Shown here one piece after another: positions 1 through 8,138 of a stretch of DNA of 28,370 bases. The notes beneath the pieces were generated by a model that worked only from the letters and a program-made list of their open reading frames with translations, did not search any database and was not told where the DNA came from. The stretch comes from Ruminococcaceae bacterium UBA2854 (lineage in GTDB: Bacteria; Bacillota; Clostridia; Oscillospirales; Acutalibacteraceae). The first letter of the stretch is position 1; every line of letters begins with the position of its first letter. The stretch lies in the NCBI GenBank assembly GCA_002350765.1, contig DEFK01000029.1, forward strand, positions 1 through 28,370, in the 5' to 3' direction. The position numbers were made by a program, and so were the translations under genes.

Positions 1-527
1 AGCTCCAGCAGTGATGTTTCTCCGTGATAAGTTCTGATGATATTTCTTAACCTTTCGCGCTCTAGGTCATCAAGATCGCTATGATCCGCGTCAGGAACGC
101 ACAAGCTTGAAAAATCCAGCAGACTGAGATCGCTCAGTCTTGATGTTATCTCGTGAGGATACATAGGAACATTTTCAGGAGTATTATCAGCCTTGATTCG
201 TCTGCGCTGTATTTTTCCGGAAGATGATGCAACTATACTCCTGTGCTGAGGTACAGTGATTCTGACATAGCTGTTATCTTCGCTTTTTTCTATGCGTACA
301 GATACAGGAGGCACCGTTTTATTTGCGATGAATGCAGCAAGCTGGGTTGTATCCTGATGTGATTTATGAAGTCCTGTTATTTCTCCGTCATCTTCGACTC
401 CGATATAAAGCTCACCGCCGTTTGTGTTTGCAAACGCCACAACTGCGTCTATTAGATCACTGTCAGAAAGTCCTTTTTTATCGCTTTTAAATTCTATATT
501 AATATTTTCCTTAAAGCCTATATTCAT
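1..527 (-). CDS. AlbA_2 (Schlafen-type) putative DNA-binding/ATP-binding protein, 5' part only
   Basis: The first 175 codons of a gene that runs off the left edge are open from an ATG at 527-525. A ribosome site reading GGAGGG lies 8 bases before it. My translation begins MNIGFKENINIEFKSDKKG and continues LIDAVVAFANTNGGELYIGV, then DDGEITG, the pattern of the AlbA_2 domain (formerly AAA_4) of divergent Schlafen-like proteins. About residues 10-115 form this domain; the end lies outside the window. Family members are often called transcriptional regulators or RecG-like putative DNA-binding proteins, and their biochemical role is mostly unproven. They are common in accessory DNA and next to mobile elements. 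Several codons rare in neighbouring genes (ATA, AGG, CTA) fit an acquired gene. Family assignment is fairly sure; function is not. Confidence 0.75.
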   Translation of the reverse strand, partial: MNIGFKENINIEFKSDKKGLSDSDLIDAVVAFANTNGGELYIGVEDDGEITGLHKSHQDTTQLAAFIANKTVPPVSVRIEKSEDNSYVRITVPQHRSIVASSSGKIQRRRIKADNTPENVPMYPHEITSRLSDLSLLDFSSLCVPDADHSDLDDLERERLRNIIRTYHGETSLLE

Positions 528-559
528 TTTATATGCCCTCCTAACGCGTTTTTAACGCG

Positions 560-608
560 CGCGTGTTTTACTGCTTTTATTATAACACGCGATTCGCGTA
601 TTTATCAA
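560..608 (-). promoter_or_regulatory. Promoter with overlapping palindromic operator for the AlbA_2 gene
   Basis: On the minus strand TTGATA (608-603) is separated by 18 bases from a perfect TATAAT (584-579). A perfect 8-bp inverted repeat, CGCGTGTT at 560-567 and AACACGCG at 584-591, brackets the -10 box and the start point. More CGCG-containing half-sites lie at about 543-558 and 591-598. The CG-rich half-sites stand out against AT-rich surroundings. This is the layout of an operator, possibly for autoregulation; the regulator is unknown. Confidence 0.65.
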
Positions 609-698
609 GTTATTTATTGATTTTCTTACCGACAAATATATACCCAAATATGATAACTTTCCGCAACAGACGCTTTCAATTATTCTGAGCCTCTCACA

Positions 699-892
699 GT
701 AACTATCAGGTAACTAACAAGCCCATGCAAAAGCGCAATAATAATGCGGTTTCCGGCACATTAAAAGTTCTCAAAGAGATGATTTTTGCCTTTCGGCAGT
801 TATCAGAAATACAGTATTTATGCGGTTTTTATTGTTTTGGGTTTGCCTGAAATACGGTGAATTTCAGACGGTAACTAACAAGTAACTAACAA
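699..892. repeat. Two pairs of tandem 11-bp repeats (GTAACTAACAA)
   Basis: GTAACTATCAG (699-709) is followed directly by GTAACTAACAA (710-720). The second pair is two exact GTAACTAACAA copies at 871-881 and 882-892. The 11-base period is about one helical turn, so each pair would show the same face of DNA. The 150 bases between the pairs hold no gene that I can support. The arrangement could be a protein-binding site or a recombinase arm/attachment site; neither is shown. Confidence 0.6.
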
Positions 893-895
893 ATT

Positions 896-928
896 TTAAG
901 CCATTTATCAAATTGATGAGTGGCTTAA
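896..928 (+). other. Stem-loop just upstream of a tiny ORF
   Basis: AAGCCATTTATCA pairs with TGATGAGTGGCTT through about 13 positions (two are G-U pairs in plus-strand RNA), extended by TTAA-type pairs at the base. It lies 7 bases before an AGGAG ribosome site. It may be a leader structure or part of a mobile-element end. No U tract follows, so I do not call a terminator. Confidence 0.4.
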
Positions 929-946
929 TTTGCATAGGAGAATGAA

Positions 947-988
947 ATGAAACAAACGGCTGTACCCGAAATCACAGTCGGAAAATAA
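947..988 (+). CDS. Possible 13-residue peptide or truncated mobile-element leader ORF
   Basis: An AGGAG site at 936-940 sits 6 bases before ATG AAA CAA, which opens a 13-codon frame (MKQTAVPEITVGK) ended by TAA. The spacing is good for translation, yet the product is very short. Small ORFs of this look occur at the front of clostridial transposon modules (TnpW-like, about 50-60 residues). The stop after GK could mark a truncated copy. That link is a guess from overall resemblance and I have no alignment. The surrounding repeats make a mobile-element scar plausible. Confidence 0.25.
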   Translation: MKQTAVPEITVGK

Positions 989-1031
989 CCTTCTGTACTT
1001 CTCAAATCGTCCTTTATTGGTACTTTTTCAA

Positions 1032-1081
1032 GAATCCCCCCGTTTGTCAGACGATAAAATATCTGACAAACGGGGGGATTC
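1032..1081 (-). terminator. Perfect 20-bp hairpin after the LRR gene, probable terminator
   Basis: Bases 1032-1051 are the exact reverse complement of 1062-1081, with a 10-base AT-rich loop and a run of six G-C pairs near the base. It lies about 35 bases past the stop of the minus-strand LRR gene. The following minus-strand sequence is only weakly T-rich (TTCTTG), so intrinsic termination may be inefficient. Another role, such as 3'-end protection of the long mRNA, is possible. Confidence 0.55.
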
Positions 1082-1115
1082 ATCACTTAAACTGTATTTT
1101 TGAATGATTCAAATT

Positions 1116-4100
1116 TTATTTTACTTCTACTGTAAAGTATTGCTTGGCTACTGTTCCTGCACTGTCCTTGACTTTTACACATACATCGTAATTTGTAGCT
1201 GTTGCAGGCTTAATTGTAACATCAGCATTATCTTTGAAATCCTGTTTCGTTGTCCACTTTGTCTGGGAATTCTGCTTGTAGTATACAGCATAGGTATACG
1301 GTGCAGTACCGCCTGTTGCCGCACAAGTAACCTTTACTGTTTCACCCTTATTAATGAGTTCAGCAGATATAGTTGATGTACTTGTGAGTTTGGCTTCTTC
1401 TATCACTGTAAGATCAAAGAACTTCTTTACAATGGTTCCGGAACCGTCTTTGACTTTCACGCATACATCATAGTCAACCGCACTTGCAGGCTTGATTTCA
1501 ACGACATTGTTTTCTGCAAAGCCCTGTTTGGTTGTCCACTTTGTATCGGTTTTTTTCTTATAGAGGAAAGTATAGGTATAGGAACCTGTACCGCCTGCTG
1601 CTATGCCTGTAAGAGTAACTGTATTTCCTTTGGTGATGGTCGTTGCCGACATGATAGAATTATTAACAAGCTCAACAGCCGCTGTTACGGTAACATCAAA
1701 GAATTTCTTTACGATATCGCCGTTAGCATCTTTAACTTTCACGCATACATCATATTCAACTGCACTTGCAGGGGTGATTTGTACAGACGTATTTGAAGTG
1801 AAGTTTTGTTTAGTCGTCCACTTTGTATCAGTCTTTTTCTTGTAGAGGACTGCATAAGTATAAGGAGATGTGCCGCCCTCAGCACTTGCAGTAACTGTAA
1901 TGCTTTCGCCCTTGTTGATAGTTGTTGCAGAGATAGTGGAATTGTTTGCAAGAGCTTTCTGAGCCTCTTTTACTGTCACTTCAAAGAACTTCTTGACAAT
2001 ATTGCCGTCACCGTCTTGTACTTTTACGCATATATCATATACGTCTGCCTTTGACGGAAGAACTGATATATTTTCTGTATTAGCCGAGAAATTCTGTTTT
2101 GTTACCCATTTTGTATCTGTCTTTTTCTTGTAGAGGACTGCATAAGTATAATTGCCTGCACCGCCCTCTGCCGAAGGTGTTACATAAATTCTGTCACCAA
2201 AAGTTATTTCTGTATCAGATATCGTTGATGTGTTGACAAGTTCTTTCTGAGCTTCTTCAACAGTCACATCAAATACTTTTTCTTCTGTTCTGCCGCTGCT
2301 GTCGGTTGCAACAACTTTGTAGTGATAGGTGTCTGCATAGTTCGGCACGAATGTGCAGGTGTTATCGGAGCCTGTTGCGTCTGCCCAGTAGCTGATACCG
2401 TCTCTTGTATAAGAGAATTTGTAGGTATAGCTTCCGCTGCCGCCTGTCGCACTTGCATTGATGGTTATGGTGTCGCCGACTTTTGCAGTTTCCGCACTTA
2501 TCTCGGAAGTATTGACCAATTTGTCATATACCGTTACGGTGAAATATTTATATTCCTTCTTGCCGTCGGTGTCTGCTGCCTGTACGGAAACTTCATATTT
2601 TCCCGATGCAGGAATCGTGAAACTGATGTTGGAATTGCTGTCCAGCAGCTGAACAGTTGTCCATGATGATGCGTTGACATTTCTGTAAGCGGCTGAATAC
2701 TGATAGCTGCCGTTACCGCCTGTTGCACTTGCCTTAACTGCAATGATATCACCTGCATTTATACTTGTTGTGCTTATGGTCGAAGTATTTTGAACAGCGG
2801 GTGTATCAACAGTGAGTGTAAAAGTCTTTGTAACAAAGTTTCCTCTGTCGTCCTTGGCATAGGTGTAAATTGTATAAGTGCCTGCCTTAGTAGGAGTAAA
2901 TGTTGCTGAAGTATTCGTGCTGTAGGAGCATATCGAAACAGATGAGCCGCCGTTGAGTGAATACATCGCCGCATAGGTCAAAGGCTTTTTACCGCCTGTT
3001 GATGCAAAGTTAATGGTTATACTGCCACCGAGTGTTATAGCTGTCTTGCTGATAGTGGAATTATTAACAATACTTTCATAGAGAGGAGTGAAAGTGATAT
3101 GAGAGTTGTTGGTTGCATAGGTGTCAGCCGCCGTATAGGCATAGCCTGTCATCTTGAAACCGCTTACAGCAGTATAGACACTGTTTGAATAGGTGTAGCC
3201 GAAGGCATGCTCTCCGATAGAGGTTGTTGACTTCGGGACAGTAACGCTTGTGAGTGCGGTATTGGTGAAAGCGTATTTACCGATCGTTTTCATGCCTGTA
3301 CCCAGATTGACGCTTGCAAGAGAATTACAGCCGTAGAAAGCACCTGTTCCGATGGAAGTAACGGTATTCGGAATGGTGATGGATTTCAGACTTGTGCAGA
3401 ATTCAAAGGCATAGCTGCCGATAGAAGTAATGCCTGACGGGAATTTAACGGTTGTAAGTTTGCTTGCACCGTAAAGAGCATAGCCGTCAAGAGCAGTCAT
3501 GCCGCTTGGGAGTGTAATGCTTGTTACGTTAGTGCCGTTGAAAGCATAGCCGGCTATTGATGTTACGGGCAGACCGTCAATTTTATCGGGGATAACAACG
3601 ACTGTATCGGTACCTGTATATTTCTCGATTTTGATACTCTTGCCGTCAGAGCTCTTTGAGAATTGGAGAAGCGACCTGAAAGGAATATCGTAATATTCCG
3701 CATAATTCTGTGCTTCTGTATTGGGGTAGCCTGAAATTTCGGTAAAGTTCTCGTCACGTGTATATTTGCTGTCGGCATATTTGAAACCGAAAACATAGCT
3801 GCCTGTATTTGTCACGTTTTTGGGGATATACTGTGAAGTAAGAGCGGTATTGCAGAAAGCAGAGCCGCTTATAGATGTCACACCCGAACCAAGCGTCAGA
3901 GTTGCAAGGTTGGAACAGCCGTAGAAAGCCGCAAATCCGATAGAAGTTACATTGTTGGGTATCGTAACGCTTGTCAAAGCGGAATCGAAACCGAAAGCAT
4001 AAGTACCTATTTTTGTAACCTTGCTGGGAATGGAGATTTTTTCAAGCTTGTACATACCGTAGAAAGCTTCCTCACCGATTTCCGTCATACTGCTCGGAAT

Positions 4101-5456
4101 GGTAATGCTTGTTGCAATGGTATTATAAAAGGCTTTTTTGCCGATACTTGTAACGGTACTTGGCAGATAGATATTTTTAAGTTTTGTACAGCCGTAGAAA
4201 GCACTGTCACCGATAGTTTTAATGCTTGTACCGGAGATATAAATAGCACTCAAAGTAGTATTGTTTTTGAAAGCCTCTGCACCGATAGCGGTGATTGTCT
4301 TGCCTTTTACGGTGTTCGGCAGGGAAGGACTGCTGTAAGGACCGCTGTATTTAGTGACGGTAACATTATTACCGCTTATCGTGTATTCAAAGTGATAGCC
4401 GTAGTTAAGACTGTTGTTTTTTGCAAAGGTTTCGATATCGGTATCTTTCAGACAATAGAGTTTAAAGCCTGATTTTACTCCGTCAAAAGCGATGGAAGAA
4501 ATTTTTGTCACGTTGTCATAGATAACGGGCTTTGCACTGGAATTGTGGAATGCCCAGTCAACGATTTCCGTACAGGTATCCGCCACATTGAAAGCACCCG
4601 TTTTGCCCATAGGACAGTAAATAAATTTTGTCTTGTCCTTGTTGTAAAGCATACCGTAGCCGTCGGTGGAATAATTGCCGCTTGTGCCCTTTATTGTGAT
4701 ACTTGAAAGACTTGTCGCATCATCAAAGGAACATACAGATTCACCGCTTGCCTGATAGAAACCGGGGTTGCCCTCAAATATTATGTTCTGTAAGCTTGAA
4801 TACTGGAAAGCAGCGTTGCCGACATAGGTGACGCTTGACGGAATGGTAATATCTTCAGCCTTATAGCCTGTGAAAGCGAAGTTACCGATTCTTGTTACTG
4901 TACTTGGAATATAGATGAAGTCGCTTGTATAATACAGTGACGGTTTAGTCGGATAGGCGACGATTTCTGTACCGCTCTTGTTGGAGAGATAGCCGTTAGA
5001 GGTTGAAAAAGAAGCATTGTTTGTACTGATGGCAAAGACACCGATTTCGGTATTTTTAAATCCTCCGAACACTGTCTGCAAGCTGTTGGGCAAGCCGAAA
5101 ATTCTGGCTTTAATGCCGCTGAAACCGCCTGCCTGCAATTTGGTAACGGTGAATTGGCTGTAGTTAAGAATGTAGTCCTTGCCGAGATTAGACGCATAAA
5201 TTACAGAGGGAACAGAAAAGCTGGAAGTTGAAAAGTCCTTGTTTGTGCCGTTATAGCTCATTGCCGTAGCTGTACCGTCGGAGTAAAGGGCGTAGGTAAT
5301 GTTGTTATAGGTATAAACTTCATAGCTGGCAGCTTCTGCCGTGAGATTGGTACCGACAAACGTACCGACTTCTGTCATAATGCCTGCACTGCCGATGGTA
5401 GCTACCGCCAATGCGACAGCAAGCATTTTGCGTAAGGTCTTACTTGATTTTTTCAT
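1116..5456 (-). CDS. Secreted BspA-like leucine-rich repeat (LRR_5) protein with seven C-terminal tandem domains
   Basis: The 1446-residue protein starts with a signal peptide: basic MKKSSKTLRK, a hydrophobic stretch, and likely cleavage after AEA near residue 43. Residues about 80-790 hold three blocks of treponemal/BspA LRR_5 repeats (recurring units such as VTSIGxxAFxxCxxLxxIxIP), each closed by a spacer like GYPNTEAQNYAEYYDIPF. Residues about 800-1446 are seven units of about 92 residues starting NxSTIS and containing xTGGxxxYTYxxxYKKKTDTKW, resembling triple-tyrosine (Y_Y_Y) or Ig-like domains. There is no LPxTG motif, SLH domain, dockerin or C-terminal membrane helix, so surface attachment is unexplained. 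BspA-like proteins act in adhesion to host or other ligands; that role here is inferred from family. An AGGAGG site 9 bases upstream supports the start. The gene stands alone with its own promoter. Confidence 0.9.
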   Translation of the reverse strand: MKKSSKTLRKMLAVALAVATIGSAGIMTEVGTFVGTNLTAEAASYEVYTYNNITYALYSDGTATAMSYNGTNKDFSTSSFSVPSVIYASNLGKDYILNYSQFTVTKLQAGGFSGIKARIFGLPNSLQTVFGGFKNTEIGVFAISTNNASFSTSNGYLSNKSGTEIVAYPTKPSLYYTSDFIYIPSTVTRIGNFAFTGYKAEDITIPSSVTYVGNAAFQYSSLQNIIFEGNPGFYQASGESVCSFDDATSLSSITIKGTSGNYSTDGYGMLYNKDKTKFIYCPMGKTGAFNVADTCTEIVDWAFHNSSAKPVIYDNVTKISSIAFDGVKSGFKLYCLKDTDIETFAKNNSLNYGYHFEYTISGNNVTVTKYSGPYSSPSLPNTVKGKTITAIGAEAFKNNTTLSAIYISGTSIKTIGDSAFYGCTKLKNIYLPSTVTSIGKKAFYNTIATSITIPSSMTEIGEEAFYGMYKLEKISIPSKVTKIGTYAFGFDSALTSVTIPNNVTSIGFAAFYGCSNLATLTLGSGVTSISGSAFCNTALTSQYIPKNVTNTGSYVFGFKYADSKYTRDENFTEISGYPNTEAQNYAEYYDIPFRSLLQFSKSSDGKSIKIEKYTGTDTVVVIPDKIDGLPVTSIAGYAFNGTNVTSITLPSGMTALDGYALYGASKLTTVKFPSGITSIGSYAFEFCTSLKSITIPNTVTSIGTGAFYGCNSLASVNLGTGMKTIGKYAFTNTALTSVTVPKSTTSIGEHAFGYTYSNSVYTAVSGFKMTGYAYTAADTYATNNSHITFTPLYESIVNNSTISKTAITLGGSITINFASTGGKKPLTYAAMYSLNGGSSVSICSYSTNTSATFTPTKAGTYTIYTYAKDDRGNFVTKTFTLTVDTPAVQNTSTISTTSINAGDIIAVKASATGGNGSYQYSAAYRNVNASSWTTVQLLDSNSNISFTIPASGKYEVSVQAADTDGKKEYKYFTVTVYDKLVNTSEISAETAKVGDTITINASATGGSGSYTYKFSYTRDGISYWADATGSDNTCTFVPNYADTYHYKVVATDSSGRTEEKVFDVTVEEAQKELVNTSTISDTEITFGDRIYVTPSAEGGAGNYTYAVLYKKKTDTKWVTKQNFSANTENISVLPSKADVYDICVKVQDGDGNIVKKFFEVTVKEAQKALANNSTISATTINKGESITVTASAEGGTSPYTYAVLYKKKTDTKWTTKQNFTSNTSVQITPASAVEYDVCVKVKDANGDIVKKFFDVTVTAAVELVNNSIMSATTITKGNTVTLTGIAAGGTGSYTYTFLYKKKTDTKWTTKQGFAENNVVEIKPASAVDYDVCVKVKDGSGTIVKKFFDLTVIEEAKLTSTSTISAELINKGETVKVTCAATGGTAPYTYAVYYKQNSQTKWTTKQDFKDNADVTIKPATATNYDVCVKVKDSAGTVAKQYFTVEVK
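1831..2151 (-). repeat. Identical 33-bp direct repeats inside the LRR protein gene
   Basis: Bases 1831-1863 and 2119-2151 are identical, 288 bases (96 codons) apart and in the same reading frame. They encode the YAVLYKKKTDTK core of two adjacent C-terminal domains. A third, less exact copy is near 1547-1580. Such repeats permit in-frame gain or loss of a domain by recombination or slippage, and can collapse in short-read assembly. Confidence 0.85.
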
Positions 5457-5505
5457 TTTTAACAGCCTCCTTTAAGACAAAAATGATAAACCTATCAATA
5501 ATTTT

Positions 5506-5534
5506 ATTATAACATATTTTACAATTTATTTCAA
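5506..5534 (-). promoter_or_regulatory. Promoter of the LRR protein gene
   Basis: On the minus strand TTGAAA (5534-5529), a 17-base spacer and a perfect TATAAT (5511-5506). The ribosome site AGGAGG is at 5471-5466. The implied leader is about 40 bases. The promoter is back to back with the plus-strand promoter at 5575. Confidence 0.8.
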
Positions 5535-5574
5535 TAGTAATTCAAAAATTTTACGTTTCCGTTACTGACATCAT

Positions 5575-5603
5575 TTGACATTTTGCCCTGTTCACACTAT
5601 AAT
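5575..5603 (+). promoter_or_regulatory. Perfect consensus sigma-A promoter for the zinc-ribbon gene
   Basis: TTGACA (5575-5580), exactly 17 bases, then TATAAT (5598-5603): both hexamers match consensus. Transcription should start near 5610, giving a leader of under 20 bases with GGAGG at 5616-5620. Confidence 0.85.
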
Positions 5604-5627
5604 GGTATCATGAACGGAGGAATGATC

Positions 5628-6146
5628 ATGAAATACTGCTCGAAATGCAAACAAATCCATACTGCAAAAGAACTGACCGTATGCCCCCACTGCAGCAAAA
5701 AACTGATTGAAAATCCCGGCTGCTACTCTCCCGTGAAAACCGTCACTGCCAACGGCTTTGAGCTGGAAAGAATCCGTGCTGCTCTCACAAATGCCGATAT
5801 TCCCTTTTCCGTCAAGGAGGAACGCTATGATACAGGTCTGCAAATTCTCAATTCCGCTCCCCCTGAAAACTGTTCTTTTTTTGTTCCGCTCTGCCATTAT
5901 GATGAAGCTGTTCAGACCTTGATCGGTATCGGTGCCGTTAAAGAAAATGAACTTCAGGAGCTTGACAAACAGGACGAAGAATTTCTTCGGCAGTCACGTC
6001 AACAGGAAAAATCACAGGAATTGCCTGAAAACAAAGCTCGCCTGATACGTTTCCTGTCTTTCATCGGCTTTCTCGGAGTGCTGGTCGTTTTTGCATGGTT
6101 CGTGGATTATCTTCTCTCTTTTTTAACCCCCTTTCTGGGACGCTGA
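5628..6146 (+). CDS. Zinc-ribbon, DUF2007-like, single-helix membrane protein
   Basis: The best start is ATG 5628 (MKYCSKCKQI), 7 bases after GGAGG; upstream in-frame ATGs overlap the promoter or ribosome site. The 172-residue product has a zinc ribbon (C4, C7, C19, C22), then about residues 40-105 resembling the DUF2007 putative signal-transducing fold (FELERIRAALTNADIPFSV, with a later EAVQTLIGIGA helix), a charged linker rich in E/Q/K, and a hydrophobic helix at about 139-168 near the C-terminus. The topology suggests a soluble sensor or adaptor tethered to the membrane by its tail. No specific function is known to me. It is monocistronic, divergent from the LRR gene and convergent with clpX. 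The perfect promoter suggests high expression. The DUF2007 link is by pattern only. Confidence 0.75.
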   Translation: MKYCSKCKQIHTAKELTVCPHCSKKLIENPGCYSPVKTVTANGFELERIRAALTNADIPFSVKEERYDTGLQILNSAPPENCSFFVPLCHYDEAVQTLIGIGAVKENELQELDKQDEEFLRQSRQQEKSQELPENKARLIRFLSFIGFLGVLVVFAWFVDYLLSFLTPFLGR

Positions 6147-6154
6147 CACCGTCA

Positions 6155-6189
6155 AAAAACCCCGTATCAATCACTGATACGGGGTTTTT
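6155..6189. terminator. Bidirectional terminator between the zinc-ribbon gene and clpX
   Basis: A 15-base arm (6155-6169, AAAAACCCCGTATCA) pairs with its exact complement (6175-6189) across a 5-base loop. Each strand ends in a run of five or more T after a GC-rich stem, so it can serve both converging genes. Confidence 0.9.
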
Positions 6190-6198
6190 CTCTGTCTT

Positions 6199-7515
6199 TT
6201 AAGCAGGACTCTTTTTATTTTTCTTCTTGGGCGGAAACTTATCCGATGCAATTTTCCGGATAATTCCTTTTTTTTCGGCACGTTCAAACTCTGCCGGTTC
6301 TCCTTTGCCTTTGACGGTATCGGCTGTGATGGTGATTTTGGTAATCGTCTCATCTGACGGTACCTCATACATCAGTTTTTTGAGTGTGTCTTCCATAATG
6401 GAACGCAATCCTCTTGCACCTGTATGACGCTCGATTGCCTTGTTTGCGATCTCTGAAAGGGCTTCGTCTTGGAAAATCAGCTCCACTCCGTCCAGTGCAA
6501 ACAGTTTTGTATACTGTTTCACAAGGGAATCTTTCGGCTCCTGCAAAATTCTCACCAGCGCCTTTTCATCAAGACCGTTCAAAGCTGTAATCACCGGCAG
6601 TCTGCCGACCAACTCCGGTATCAGTCCAAACTTCACTAAATCCTGCGGGATGACTTGTGACATCCAGCTGGTTGTATCCAATTCCTCTTTTGTCTTGATT
6701 TCTGCATTAAAGCCAAGGCTTGAGGAATCCATCCGTTTTTCAACCGTCTTTTCCAGACCGTCAAACGCTCCTCCGCAGATGAACAGGATATTCGATGTGT
6801 CTATCTGGATAAATTCCTGCTGCGGATGCTTTCTTCCTCCCTGGGGCGGAACATTGGACACCGTACCTTCCAGAATTTTCAGCAATGCCTGCTGTACACC
6901 TTCTCCGCTGACATCTCTTGTAATGGACGGATTTTCCGATTTTCTCGCAATCTTATCAATTTCATCTACATAGATAATGCCCCGCTCGGCTCGTTTTGTA
7001 TCATATTCCGCTGCCTGTATCAGACGAAGCAAGATATTCTCGACATCTTCTCCCACATAGCCTGCCTCTGTCAAGGTTGTAGCATCCGCTATTGCAAACG
7101 GTACATCAAGAATTTTCGCCAGAGTCTGAGCCAACAGCGTTTTGCCGACACCGGACGGACCGAGAAGCAGTATATTACTCTTGTTGAGAGCCACTCCGTC
7201 ATCATCCGGATAATTGATTCTTTTGTAGTGGTTATAGACCGAAACCGCCAATGATATTTTGGCTTCATCCTGACCAATAACATATTCGTCAAGTTTTGCC
7301 TTGATTTCCTGCGGCTTGGGCAGCTCTTCAAAGTTTTTAAAAAACTCTTCATCAATCTCCTCCGGAAAGTCTACCTCCGGGGCAAGGATACTGCTGCAAA
7401 GCCTTACACACTCATCGCATATATAGGCTCCCGAGCCTTGTATCATTCTTCCCACTACGTCCTGTGACTTTCCACAGAAAGAGCAACGGATATCTCTGTC
7501 TTCCTTCTTCGGCAT
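6199..7515 (-). CDS. clpX: ATP-dependent Clp protease ATP-binding subunit ClpX
   Basis: ClpX is the AAA+ unfoldase that recognises substrates and threads them into ClpP in the cytoplasm. The 438 residues are full length. The N-terminal zinc-binding domain has C11, C14, C33 and C36. Walker A is GPSGVGKT (119-126), Walker B ends in D184-E185, the pore loop GYVG is at 152-155, and the RKH loop lies in GGRKH (226-230). The ClpP-docking loop reads LGF (267-269) instead of the usual IGF, a conservative change. Arginine-finger region ELVGR is at 301-305 and sensor 2 GARGLR at 366-371. The C-terminal tail is lysine rich. The gene begins 12 bases after clpP with AAGGAG before the ATG, so it is co-transcribed with clpP. 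Identification is certain. Confidence 0.98.
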   Translation of the reverse strand: MPKKEDRDIRCSFCGKSQDVVGRMIQGSGAYICDECVRLCSSILAPEVDFPEEIDEEFFKNFEELPKPQEIKAKLDEYVIGQDEAKISLAVSVYNHYKRINYPDDDGVALNKSNILLLGPSGVGKTLLAQTLAKILDVPFAIADATTLTEAGYVGEDVENILLRLIQAAEYDTKRAERGIIYVDEIDKIARKSENPSITRDVSGEGVQQALLKILEGTVSNVPPQGGRKHPQQEFIQIDTSNILFICGGAFDGLEKTVEKRMDSSSLGFNAEIKTKEELDTTSWMSQVIPQDLVKFGLIPELVGRLPVITALNGLDEKALVRILQEPKDSLVKQYTKLFALDGVELIFQDEALSEIANKAIERHTGARGLRSIMEDTLKKLMYEVPSDETITKITITADTVKGKGEPAEFERAEKKGIIRKIASDKFPPKKKNKKSPA

Positions 7516-7527
7516 TTTTGCAGCTCC

Positions 7528-8109
7528 TTATCGTTGTGTAATGACCTTGTCAATCAGACCGTATTCCAAAGCCTGCTGAGCTGTCATAAAATTATCTCTC
7601 TCTGTATCTCTTGCGATTACGTCATAGGGCTGACCTGTCTTTTCCGCAAGGATCGTATTGAGTTTTTTCTTGGTTTGTATAATATGGTCGGCATGGATCA
7701 TAATATCGGTTGCCTGACCTTGTGCTCCGCCGCTCGGCTGGTGAATCATAATATCACTGTTCGGCAAAGCAAATCTTTTGCCCTTGGTGCCTGCCGCAAG
7801 CAGGAATGCTCCCATGCTGGCTGCCATTCCCATACAGATCGTCGATACATCGCACTTGATATACTGCATGGTATCATAAATTGCCATACCGTCTGTAACG
7901 GAGCCGCCCGGACTGTTGATATAAAGGCTGATATCCTTGGTGGCGTCCTGTCCTTCCAGATAAAGCAGCTGGGCTACGACAAGACTTGCCGTTACATTAT
8001 TCACTTCTTCTGTGAGCATAATGATTCTGTCATTGAGCAGTCTCGAATAGATGTCATACGAACGCTCACCACGGTTTGTCTGTTCAATTACATAAGGGAT
8101 CGTTGCCAT
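7528..8109 (-). CDS. clpP: ATP-dependent Clp protease proteolytic subunit ClpP
   Basis: The serine peptidase chamber of ClpXP is 193 residues here, the usual length. The catalytic triad is S98 (in GMAASMGAF), H123 (in MIHQPSGG) and D172. The oxyanion-region SPGGS is at 66-70. GGAGGT 8 bases before the ATG supports the start. It sits between tig and clpX on the same strand, the common tig-clpP-clpX order that links nascent-chain folding with quality-control proteolysis. I see no CIRCE element and no CtsR-type heptad repeat upstream, so heat-shock control is not evident from sequence. Confidence 0.98.
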   Translation of the reverse strand: MATIPYVIEQTNRGERSYDIYSRLLNDRIIMLTEEVNNVTASLVVAQLLYLEGQDATKDISLYINSPGGSVTDGMAIYDTMQYIKCDVSTICMGMAASMGAFLLAAGTKGKRFALPNSDIMIHQPSGGAQGQATDIMIHADHIIQTKKKLNTILAEKTGQPYDVIARDTERDNFMTAQQALEYGLIDKVITQR

Positions 8110-8138
8110 GTTTCTTTACCTCCAAACCCTATTTTCCA

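Noticed and set aside
871..892. Start of a CRISPR array
   Set aside because: The repeats are 11 bases, directly adjacent without spacers, and only two copies per site.
1116..1300. Cell-wall sorting signal at the end of the LRR protein
   Set aside because: The C-terminus ends KQYFTVEVK with no LPxTG-like motif, hydrophobic helix or basic tail.
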